Under the pieces are notes generated by a model. It ran no database searches, was not told the DNA's origin, and saw only the letters and a program-made list of their open reading frames with translations. This document shows positions 31,670 through 43,505 of a DNA stretch of 64,000 nt, one piece after another; the first letter of the stretch is position 1, and each line of letters begins with the position of its first letter. Made by a program: the position numbers and the translations under genes. Where the stretch lies: positions 17,273,667 to 17,337,666 of the forward strand of contig OX424568.1 in the NCBI GenBank assembly GCA_949152475.1, written 5' to 3'. The DNA comes from Terebella lapidaria. Taxonomy: Eukaryota > Annelida > Polychaeta > Terebellida > Terebellidae.

Positions 31670-34600
31670 AAAGCCGAAATTATTATTACGGTCATCATTG
31701 TGATGTGTTAATATGATGTGAACGACCACTCGTCCGAGAGGGCCAGACAAGATCACACGGAACCGGAACCAAGCGACGCAATTATACAAGCATAGGATAC
31801 TCTACGTGCAGACGTAAGTTCATTCAAGATTAACATTGTTTTCGTGAACGTCAACGGTCTTGGTGTCGGGGCAAGCAAAACCGAGGATATATTATGTGAA
31901 TTCCAAGACAAGGATATTATTTTTCTGTGTGAGACTTGGCTAAATGATAGCTTGGCAGATACCATTTGCTTTGAAAATTATCATGTGTTCTATAAAAATC
32001 GCGAAATCACAAGAGGAGCCCGGATGAATTCCGGAGGTATTATGTGCTTCGTACACAAACGATTTAGTGATAATGTGACATTAATGGATAATCAGAGTGA
32101 AGATTTATTGTGGTTATCATTAAAAAATAACCAAGAAACCGTGGTGATGGCAGTACTTTATATATCACCTGAAGGATCTTCCCGACATATGGATCAAGAT
32201 AATGATATATTTAGCGTGCTGGAAAGAAAAATAAACTATTATACGGAACTAGGATATAAGTGTATTGTTGTAGGCGACTTCAACAGCAGGACTGGTCTTC
32301 TACCGGATTACGTGGAATACGACAATGATAATCGGTATTTACCGTTGGATAATGATTATCAGGTGGACGTCGTTAACCTTATGGACAGGGCATCGGAAGA
32401 CAAGGTTGTTAATAACTTTGGGCGTATCCTCCTTGACATCTGCAAAACAACCGGTCTCAGGATATTGAATGGCAGGTCCGGTGATGATGCAGGTATTGGA
32501 CGATTCACATGCCACACACAAAATGGTCACAGCGTCGTGGACTATGTCCTCGCACATTCCTCGATATTGGATAAAATTTCTTCGTTCCACGTGGGAGACA
32601 TGTCACGGTGTTCTAATGACCATTGTCCTCTTGCGTTTTCTCTGACTCTGGAGTCATTCTCAATACTAAATGACAGTAACGACCTGAAACATGGAAACGA
32701 TTATCGCTACGTATGGAACTCTGATAAAAAACAGGAATATATCTGTCAGTTGTCCTCGGCTTCATGTCGGGAGAGATTGGATGATGCATTGAGTACACTC
32801 AATACGGGCAATGGCGATATTGATGAATCGGTTCGGAAAATAACGGCAGCTATCGAAACGGCGGCTGTGGGCCTAAAACGGAACTGTTCACAAAACCCAA
32901 AATGTGCATGGAATAATAAACGCAATTTGGGAAATAATCTCTGGTGGAATGAACAGTGTGAGAAGCATAAACGTGTTTTCCGACGGGCATGGTCTATCTA
33001 TCGAACTGATCGTTCGGGGGAAAATTATAGGCATGTACAGAATGTCCGGAAGTTATATAGAAATACTTGCCGATATTATAGGAATAAATATCGGGAAAGC
33101 AAAGTAAACGATATGTGCCTGCATATGAACAGCAATCCAAAACTGTTTTGGAGTGCATTGAAGCCGAAACAGCGGCCAAAACTACCAAATGTTACTGACA
33201 ATGAATTACTGGAACATTTCATAGAGCTTAACGGATCAGCTCCAGACTGTACCAGTCCAGAGGACATTTTGATCTCAGAGACTATTGAAGCACACGAATA
33301 TGAAACAACTGATGATATCCTGGATGGGGGCATCACCGAGGAAGAAGTTGAGACAGCTTTGTCACAGCTCAAATTGAACAAAGCTCCAGGTTTCGACAAA
33401 CTCTTACCTGAAATGTTGGTTCATGGTAGGACTGTACTGGCGCCTTACCTTCGAGACCTCTTCGACCACATCCTTCGCCTAGGCAAGTACCCTGAAAACT
33501 GGACCTCATCTATATTACACCTTATATACAAGAAAGGTGACATATATAACCCTTCAAACTATCGTGATATAACACTTCTCAGTTGTCTCGGCAAACTATT
33601 TGACCAATTGCTCTATAACCGGATTAAAAAGTGGGAATCAGAACATGCTGTGCTAAATGAGACACAGGCCGGATTCAGATCAACGTACAGTACTGTTGAT
33701 CATATTTTCACCCTGGAGTCACTGATTACATTATCTGTGTATAATCAAGACAAACTATATTGCGCCTTTATTGACTTTGCTAAATGCTTTAATTCAATCT
33801 ACAGGCAGGGATTATGGTTCAAGCTGATCAACATTGGTTACAAAGGTAAACTGCTCAGGATTATACAAAGTTTATACTCGCAGATTAAATGTTGTGTACG
33901 TGGGCACAATGGGCTGACCGATTTCTTTTCAACATATCGCGGAGTACAGCAGGGAGCCATCTTGTCCCCATACTTGTTTGCGTTTTTTGTGAATGACCTT
34001 ATGGATGAAATCGTAGCCCAGGTGGGCGGCCACCTGGGTGTGGACGTGGGGACCGATTCCGAAAGTATATCCTTATTGATGTACGCAGACGACATGGTGT
34101 GTTTGTCGAGAACAGCAAATGGATTACAAGATATATTAGACGTATTGTATGCATATTGCCTCAAATGGAAATTGAATGTGAACTTAACAAAATCTAATGT
34201 ACTGATCTGCCACCAACGTGGATATCGCGTAAAGGACGTTTTTCATTTTGTTACGGAAAACCTAGTCAACTGCGAAATGTATGTGTATCTTGGAGTTCCT
34301 TCACGCAAAATGGGATTAACAATACGGCTGTCAATACCTTGTGCATCCAAGCAAAAAAGTCGCTTGGAAGGTTGTCAGCCAATCTCCACAAACTTGGTTC
34401 TTTTCCTCCACACGTTTGCCTTCGACTCTTTCATGTTTCCATAAGCCCGATACTGAACTATGGAGCAGAGGTTTGGGGCTACATGACAGCCAAATCACAC
34501 CAGGTGCTTATCGACAAATGGTGTAAACAGATCTTGGGTGTGCGAAATTCCACTGCTAACTGTGCAGTACGGGGTGAGCTTGGTCAGTTTCCTCTACAGA

Positions 34601-35390
34601 TCGAAAGGCAGTGTGCCATGGTACGGTACTGGTATAAATTACTAACAGGCCCGCAAGACAGATTCCGGTATTTGGTCTATCGACAACTGAAACGGTACTG
34701 TGACGAGGACTTGGTACGACCTTACAAAAACTGGGCTACTGAAGTGCGCAACATTCTGGTTCAAGTTGGTCTTGAGCATCTCTGGAGCACCGAACTATTG
34801 GATATGGGCCAGGATGTGTTGCTTGCTAAAGTCAAGACAACGTTAATTGATTTGTACATTCTGACGTGGAGACAGGAAATGGCTATCAAGGAAAAATTGA
34901 CCTCATTGTTTAAATACAAGGACATATTTGGCTACGAAAACTATCTGTATCTTGTGTCCTCTCCGGTAGTGAGGAAGGCATTCTCACGTCTCAGACTGTG
35001 TTCGCACGCCTTGGAGGTCGAGCGAGGACGCTACCCACCTCGCGTCCCACGAGACCAGAGACTCTGTCGCCAGTGCCAGATAGATCAGGTGGAAGATGAG
35101 TATCATTTCTTGCTTGTCTGTTCCAGACACCGTGCCTTACGTAAGCAACACATTCCTGATCATTACCATCGTCACCCGGACTTTGTTAAGTTTTGTGGTC
35201 TGATGAACGCTTGTATATATGATGAACAATTGTATAAAAGTGTGTCACTGTTTGTATACTTGGCTAACAATAACAGAGTGAAGTAATGTTTGCACGTCAT
35301 ATCGTGTTGTAACACTTGTATATACATGTTTTCATTTCATGAAGGGTCTCTGCACCCATTGAATAATAAATACATACAATATGCTTCAAT
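31670..35390 (+). mobile_element. Non-LTR retrotransposon 1, 5'-truncated
   Basis: It begins with what looks like the last 24 codons of ORF1 (about 31722-31795), continues through ORF2, and ends in a 3' tail with a small hairpin (GGGTCTCTGCACCC) and TTGAATAATAAATAC near 35350-35380. It separates the Ly6 3'-end duplication from the second segmental duplication copy. The left boundary is approximate. Confidence 0.75.
31796..35286 (+). pseudogene. ORF2 of non-LTR element 1: endonuclease-RT, one frameshift
   Basis: This encodes the enzyme that nicks the target and copies element RNA into it. From the N-terminus: an apurinic-type endonuclease (VNVNGLGVGASKTEDI, FLCETWLND, VVGDFNSRTG, SVVDYVLAHS, SNDHCPL, to about 32640). 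Then reverse transcriptase (KAPGFDKLLPEM, YRDITLLSCLGKLFDQLL, AFIDFAKCFN, GVQQGAILSP, and YADD at 34082-34093). The C-terminal region has a Cys/His motif (LCRQCQIDQVEDEYHFLLVC) near 35050-35115. The frame changes by one base near 34300, just after YLGV, so the C-terminal third is in another frame to the stop at 35286. It belongs broadly to the EN-bearing CR1/L2/RTE-like group; the clade needs a tree. Confidence 0.85.
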
Positions 35391-35410
35391 ATTCTAGCAC
35401 TGTAGATTTA

Positions 35411-38045
35411 AATGTAGGGTGGTTGCGACAATGAAACCTACATAATTATTGGTGTATGTTGTTTCTTTTAAAAAAAATCAAGTATAATTAGGCCTATCAT
35501 GTTTTTGACATTAGAGCGTTGGGGGCGAAGCCCCCAACCCTCTACATGTCTATGTGCTGACTTTTTTTATGGAGGTTTCATGTCAACCTACCGACGCACG
35601 TTTTGGCATGTAAACGTTCAGATACCTACTTCAAATGAGGATTTTCTTCGTCCTTGACATAAAATCTCTCGAATTGATGGGAAACTTTGACTATTCCACA
35701 GATATATCAGGCATGAATCGATGTGCTAGGTTTGAGAAAATTACGTAAAATGTTCAAATTATCTAAAAACGTCCCAAATGGCGGAGCCGATGGAAATTGA
35801 CGTTCCCAGAATGCAAAGCAAATTTTACCACAATCACGCGTATTTTGGGAACACAATTTCTGTTCAGCAATTCGTGCATGCATACATGCATGTGGGCATC
35901 TGCGTGTGGACATTTTTGGCGTTATGAAGTAAACACAACGATTCGTCTGCGATGCTGCGGCTACATGTACCGTAATTTGACGTATTTTATATAATGACAA
36001 TTAAGCTGGTGTTCCGTGCTGGATTGCGAAGTCTTTTTATTCTTAACTGGTATTTTAATTTGCCCAGTAAAGGCATGTGTTAGGCTATATCTGATGATAT
36101 CAGATGCAGATATTCCTCATAATTTCCAAAGTTTTGAGGATATTTTAATGAGGTTCCATATCATTTTAGCAGGCGCATCTGTTCCACTGATCGATTTTAA
36201 AATAAATGTTTACTTATTCGTGATATGAATGAAGTAGGCCATGTTTTTCATCCTAGTATACGGAAATGAGTTGGAATCATGTAGGGGATAAAATTATGGC
36301 TTCTTCTTCTTTTTTTTGGAGGGGGGGGGGGGGGGGGAAGCGGGGGGCGGGGGGTGGGGGGGAGAGGGAGGGTAACGTTGTGTAAGATACATTCAGCTGT
36401 CGTGGTGCTGATGATGTGCTCAAGCTCTAATGTCGTCTTCCGCAGTTTGCTGCATTTTCTTGTTATGATAGTTAGCAACGAAATCACAATGAACAGATCT
36501 TTTTGATTTTGCAATATATGTATCAGTAGATTCGAATGAATTCTGAGGCTACAACACAAACACTAGGTATCTTTTTTTTAACAAGTCATGCATGGTCTTC
36601 TGGGTATCTTTATTTCATCGGTCGCGGATGCTTTTCTGCAGGGCTTTCGTTTATGCCTCATATACACTTTGTTATGTACACGGATCTAGTTTAATTGTCA
36701 TTTCCGTTGGGATTATTGATCACACCAGCAGGCTATTGAAGACCTATCTGAGGTATATTCCAAACAAACAAACACTTTGAAAAGGGTGGTCACCGCGCTC
36801 GTGTGCGAGTGAGTCTTTGTACAGGAAGCCGGCCACCGAGTGGGAAATGAGTTCTGGACGTATTTATACGTAAAATGATCATACAAAAACATCAAAGGAA
36901 CGTAATCTTATATGGACGTATTGCAAATAAAAAGAACACCGTATCTATGCCACACACAAACATAATTATGCATGATAATCCCAATAAATGAATGTTTATT
37001 TGAAAGCATGTAATATAAAATTGAACACAAGACCTTGTGCATCAAATTAACACTTTCTGCTATGATAACAAAATAACCCTGCCAGGTCCCTCAGATAAGG
37101 GAGTTGGTGCTCTGTCATCTTAGCGAAATATACCTGTCAGCTCTGAAATATCAGAGGAAAAATTCTGCCAGATTAGCGAAATAACCCTGACAGGTTTGTT
37201 ATATTAGCACCCTGTCATGTCTGTCAGATTAAAACCCGTTAGCTCTGAAATATTGGCGGAAAAATTCTATCAGATTAACAAAATAAAATGGCATGTCTCT
37301 CGGATTAAAAAAAACTACCCTACCAGGTCTGTAATAATAGTAAAATAATAGCAGAGTGAATTGTCATGGATGGTACACATGCCAATGAATGACACACGAC
37401 CATGGATGAATAATTATCATGTTTATACTTTAAGGTAATCGACGAAACTCCGTTTTGTGATTGAAAATAAAGAGCTAACACTATCGCCTCTCGAGTGTGC
37501 AATGGATCAGAACGTTTATTGCTGTATAAATTTGACAAACCATTTTTTCCTGTCGTTTTGATTCTGAAATGAATACAATACAATAATTATGTAACACGAA
37601 CATCACTGTCTTCCCGTGCACCAAAAACACATCATGGAAAATATAAGAAGTCAGATGAAACATCCCAAAATGCGTCAGCAAAAGAAAATAAGTCACATTA
37701 ACCAATGTAATCTCCAAACACACGTTTGCTAATGGTGCCCCCCGCCCCCCCGCGTGCTTTCGAAACATTGGTGGGAATACGAGTATTGTCCTCAATCAGT
37801 TTTCACAAATTAGGTCAGATCCTTCATCGCATTAAACATCATCATCACACGCGTAAAGAATCATGTCACTTCGAAACGAAGTTTTTTTTTTTTTTTTTCT
37901 TCCATTTCTTAGAAAACAGACGATAAATTATATCAGAAACCCATAATAAAATCAATGCATCAATTGGCTTGGAATACCAATAATCGATTGCCTAATTATT
38001 TGCCTTACAGTTGCCGCTCAATTGTCCTTGCACGTGACACCGCGA
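35411..38045. repeat. Segmental duplication, copy 2 (orphan Ly6 upstream region)
   Basis: Homologous and collinear to 27085-29085, ending just after the E-box (CACGTG at 38031-38036). No Ly6 coding sequence follows; the 1.34-kb tandem array starts instead. It contains an extra segment (about 35515-36470) starting with the hairpin TTGGGGGCGAAGCCCCCAA, and a minisatellite at 37070-37330. Confidence 0.8.
36318..36370. repeat. Long G-tract (G-quadruplex-prone)
   Basis: About 50 bases almost entirely G, interrupted by AAGC, C and T. It is one of several hypervariable G runs in the window, lies in the extra segment of duplication copy 2, and has no counterpart in copy 1. Confidence 0.8.
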
Positions 38046-38046
38046 C

Positions 38047-41000
38047 GGGTTGATATGACCAATTATCGGCTGCGTTTAAATCAATGTTAAATTGGGCAAC
38101 TTCGGATGTGCGTTTCACCTTTCCAAAAAAAAATAAGGCTTAACGGTTGACAGGGTGTGATAGTATAATCATAGTACTTCAATAAAATCTAGGTCACTAT
38201 AGAGCATGATAGTACCAATTTTTCATAAAATGACGTTGAACAGGACCCCTGTCAATATAGCTCGTTTTCAGATCGCAATTGCCAACATAGCATACATTCA
38301 GCAAAACCTCTCTCTACTCCAAATCCCGGGAAATACCATCGGGATTTTTGCTTTCCCCAAAACCAGACTTCCGCACGCGCAAAATAAACCAGCACGTGGA
38401 TCAATATCGCTTCGCGTTGTCTCCCTAGGCAATCATACATCTGGCGAAATGACGTCACTTAAAACGGAATCCTCAATGGGTGAGGCATCCCCAGGTCTAT
38501 TCCTGGCTTCTACCCTTAATATATATAATATTATGAATAGAGACTGGATGCTTCATTATAAGGTAGAGTGATATATGGGTAGTCACGGCATAAAATATCA
38601 ACGTCATATCTCAGCCCGTTCTCATGTAGCAGCATACTTCATACCTGGACCCCCTAGGGCTGAAAATCACCAATGGAGCACTATATCAAACGTTCATTCT
38701 TCAATAGCCAATTGAGTTTTCTTAAGAAATGTTTCAAATTTTCAGGACTGATTCATGATGTGATTGCAATTAGCACTGTATACAATTTGGTGAAATATTC
38801 TTTAGCTGATTAACATTATTTTGAACAAATTTTAACAAAAAAATATATTAATTCAATAAGAAACGCAATATATTGTTTGTAAAGCAAAGCAATAACAACA
38901 AAAACTTGCAAAAATCTAGCTTGTTAGGTTTAAGCAACTGATATTTATGATGTAGATGCACACTGTAAAGTCCAGTGCTATATCCACGTGACGAGGCATG
39001 CTATATTTGAGTCTTGGATGCGCCGCCAGGCCGACCCATTTTTGGTCAATTGCAACCTCGGGGCAGGTGGGATGGGGGGGGGGGAGGCACAGCTTGCAGG
39101 CTCTCAGTCGGCCTCGAGTAAATCCTGTATAATGATAATTTTTATTTCGTACACAAATTTGTACACATAGTTACTTATCTCTTCCAATAAGTGTGGAAGA
39201 CAATTTCTCAATCATTGCCGACAGTGTATTCAACATGTATTTTTCCATTTCCCTTGGAGCCCAGCCAAACATGCCAAAATATTCTTTAATTTGTAATAAA
39301 TATCTTCAGTTATCACACAATTCATCACTTCATGCCTTTTCGAGTGTCCTGATGCATGAAAAAATAAATTTCTGTGATTCCTTAATATATATAATATTAT
39401 GAATAGAGGCTGGATGCTTTATTATAAGGTAGAGTGATATATGGGTAGTCACGGCATAGAATATCAACGTCATATCTCAACCCGTTCTCATGTAGCAGCA
39501 TACTTCATACCTAGACCCCCTAGGGCTGAAAATCACCAATGGAGCACTATATCAAACGTTCATTCTTCAATAGTTAATTGGGTTTTCTTAAGAAATGTTT
39601 CAAATTTTCAGGACTGATTCATGATGTGATTGCAATTAGCACTGTATACAATTTGGTGAAATATTCTTTAGCTGATTAACATTATTTTGAACAAATTTTA
39701 ACAAAAAAAAACATATTAATTCAATAAGAAACGCAATATATTGTTTGTAAAGCAAAGCAATAACAACAAAAACTTGCAAAAACCTAGCTTGTTAGGTTTA
39801 AGCAACTGATATTTATGATGTAGATGCACACTGTAAGGTCCAGTGCTATATCCACGTGACGAGGCATGCTATATTTGAGTCTTGGATGCGCCGCCAGGCC
39901 GACCCATTTTTGGTCAATCACAACCTCGGGGTGGGTGGGGTGGGGGGGGGAGGCACAGCTTGCAGGCTCTCAGTCGGCCTCGAGTAAATCCTGTATAATG
40001 ATAACTTTTATTTCGTACACAAATTTGTACACATAGTTACGTACCTCTTCCAATAAGTGTGGAAGACAATTTCTCAATCATTGCCGACAGTGTATTCAAC
40101 ATGTATTTTTCCATTTCCCCTTGGAGCCCAGCCAAACATGCCAAAATATTCTTTAATTTGTAATAAATATCTCCAGTGGTCACACAATTCATCATTTCAT
40201 GCCTTTTCGAGTGTCCTGATGCATGAAAAAATAAATTTCTGTGATTCCTCAAGGGTTGATATGACCAATTATCGGCTGCATTTAAATCAATGTTAAATTG
40301 GGCAACTTCTGATGTGCGTTTCACCTTTCCAAAAAAAAAATAGGGCTTAACGGTTGACAGGGTGTGATAGTATAATCATAGTACTTCAATAAAATCTAGG
40401 TCACTATAGAGCATGATAGTACCAATTTTTCATAAAATGACGTTGAACAGGACCCCTGTCAATTTAGCTCGTTTTCAGATCGCAATTGCCAACATAGCAT
40501 ACATTCAGCAAAACCTCTCTCTACTCCGAATCCCGGGAAATATCATCGGGATTTTTGCTTTTCCCAAAACCAGACTTCCACACGCGCAAAATAAACCAGC
40601 ACATGGATCAATATCGCTTTGCGTTGTTCCCCTAGGCAACCATAGATCTGGCGAAATGACGTCACTTAAAACGGAATCCTCAATGGGTGAGGCATCCCCA
40701 GGTCTATTCCTGGCTTCTACCCTTAATATATCTAATATTATGAATAGAGACTGGATGCTTTATTATAAGGTAGAGTGATATATGGGTAGTCATGGCATAA
40801 AATATCAACGTCATATCTCAGCCCGTTCTCATGTAACAGCATACTTCATACCTGGACCCCCTAGGGCTGAAAATCACCAATGGAGCACTATATCAAACGT
40901 TCATTCTTCAATAGCCAATTGAGTTTTCTTAAGAAAAGTTTCAAAGTTTCAGGACTGATTCATGATGTGATTGCAATTAGCACTGTATACAATTTGGTGA

Positions 41001-43505
41001 AATATTCTTTAGCTGATTAACATTATTTTGAACAAATTTTAACAAAAAAACATATTAATTCAATAAGAAACGCAATATATTGTTTGTAAAGTAAAGCAAT
41101 AACAACAAAAACTTGCAAAAACCTAGCTTGTTAGGTTTAAGCAACTGATATTTATGATGTAGATGCACACTGTAAGGTCCAGTGCTATATCCACGTGAAG
41201 AGGCATGCTATTTATGAGTCTTGGATGCGCCGCCAGGCCGACCCATTTTTGGTCAATTGCAACCTCGGGGCAGTTGGGGTGGGAGGGGGGGGGGGGGGGA
41301 GAGGCACAGCTTGCAGGCTCTCAGTCGGCCTCGAGTAAATCCTGTATAATGATAATTTTTATTTCGTACACAAATTTGTACACATAGTTACGTATCTCTT
41401 CCAATAAGTGTGGAAGACAATTTCTCAATCATTGCCGACAGTGTATTCAACATGTATTTTTCCATTTCCCTTGGAGCCCAGCCAAACATGCCAAAATATT
41501 CTTTAATTTGTAATAAATATCTTCAGTGGTCACACAATTCATCATTTCATGCCTTTTCGAGTGTCCTGATGCATGAAAAAATAAATTTCGGTGATTCCTT
41601 AAGGGTTGATATGACCAATCATCGGCTGCATTTAAATCAATGTTAAATTGGGCAACTTCGGATGTGCGTTTCACCTTTCCAAAAAAAATTAGGGCTTAAC
41701 GGTTGACAGGGTGTGATAGTATAATCATAGTACTTCAATAAAATCTAGGTCACTAAAGAGCATGATAGTACCAATTTTTCATAAAATGACGTTGAACAGG
41801 ACCCCCGTCAATTTAGCTCGTTTTCAGATCGCAATTGCCAACAAAGCATACATTCAGCAAAACCTCTCTCTACTCCAAATCCCGGGAAATACCATCGGGA
41901 TTTTTGCTTTTCCCAAAACCAGACTTCCACACGCGCAAATAAACCAGCACGTGGATCAATATCGTTTCGCGTTGTCTCCCGAGGCAACCATACATCTGGC
42001 GAAATGACGTCACTTAAAACGGAATCCTCAATGGGTGAGGCATCCCCAGGTCTATTCCTGGCTTCTACCCTTAATATATATAATATTATGAATAGAGACT
42101 GGATGCTTTATTATAAGGTAAAGTGATATATGGGTAGTCACGGCATAAAATATCAACGTCATATCTTAGCCCGTTCTCATGTAGCAGCATACTTCATACC
42201 TGGACCCCCTAGGGCTGAAAATCACCAATGGAGCACTATATCAAACGTTCATTCTTCAATAGCCAATTGAGTTTTCTTAAGAAAAGTTTCAAAGTTTCAG
42301 GACTGATTCATGATGAGATTGCAATTAGCACTGTATACAATTTGGTGAAATATTCTTTAGCTGATTAACATTATTTTGAACAAATTTTAACAAAAAAACA
42401 TATTAATTCAATAAGAAACGCAATATATTGTTTGTAAAGTAAAGCAATAACAACAAAAACTTGCAAAAACCTAGCTTGTTAGGTTTAAGCAACTGATATT
42501 TATGATGTAGATGCACACTGTAAGGTCCAGTGCTATATCCACGTGACGAGGCATGCTATTATGAGTCTTGGATGCGCCGCCAGGCCGACACATTTTTGGT
42601 CAATTGCAACCTCGGGGCAGGTGGGATGGGGGGGGGGGGAGGCACAGCTTGCAGGCTCTCAGTCGGCCTCGAGTAAATCCTGTATAATGATAATTTTTAT
42701 TTCGTACACAAATTTGTACACATAGTTACTTATCTCTTCCAATAAGTGTAGAAAACAATTTCTCAATCTTTGCCGACAGTGTATTCAACATGTATTTTTC
42801 CATTTCCCCTTGGAGCCCAGCCAAACATGCCAAAATATTCTTTAATTTGTAATAAATATCTCCAGTGGTCACACAATTCATCATTTCATGCCTTTTCGAG
42901 TGTCCTGATGCATGAAAAAATAAATTTCTGTGATTCCTTAAGGGTTGATATGACCAATTATCGGCTGCATTTAAATCAACGTTAAATTGGGCAACTTCGG
43001 ATGTGCGTTTCACCTTTCCCAAAAAAATTAGGGCTTAACGGTTGACAGGGTGTGATAGTATAATCATAGTACTTCAATAAAATCTAGGTCACTATAGAGC
43101 ATGATAGTACCAATTTTTCATAAAATGACGTTGAACAGGACCCCCGTCAATTTAGCTCGTTTTCAGATCGCAATTGCCAACATAGCATACATTCAGCAAA
43201 ACCTCTCTCTACTCCAAATCCCGGGAAATACCATCGGGATTTTTGCTTTTCCCAAAACCAGACTTCCACATGCGCAAAATAAACCAGCACGTGGATCAAT
43301 ATCGTTTCGCGTTGTCTCCCTAGGCAACCATACATCTGGCGAAATGACGTCACTTAAAACGGAATCCTCAATGGGTGAGGCATCCCAGGTCTATTCTTGG
43401 CTTCTACCCTTAATATATATAATATTATGAATAGAGACTGGATGCTTTATCATAAGGTAGAGTGATATATGGGTAGTCACGGCATAAAATATCAACGTCA
43501 TATCT
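38047..43505. repeat. Tandem array of a 1.34-kb unit (three full, two partial)
   Basis: Unit starts (GGGTTGATATGACC) fall at 38047, 40253, 41603 and 42942. Spacing of the landmark ATATGGGTAGTCAYGGCATA is 866, 1340, 1349 and 1340 bp. The second unit (39386-40252) lacks about 470 bp between two CCTTAA hexamers. The last unit is cut off at 43505. Each full unit carries a perfect CRE-type TGACGTCA (near 38448, 40656, 42005, 43343) and a G-tract of variable length (near 39067, 39936, 41280, 42625). Minus-strand frames of 95-98 residues (40037-40324, 42726-43022) span unit junctions. They have a T-tract plus AG acceptor, and in one copy a GAG|GTACGT donor, so they might be an exon. Plus-strand frames of about 121 residues recur but look incidental. 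Confidence 0.85.

Noticed and set aside
38206..38571. 121-residue plus-strand frame repeated in the 1.34-kb units
   Set aside because: It persists because the DNA units are similar. One copy is frameshifted (41762-42007), and there is no domain or splice context.
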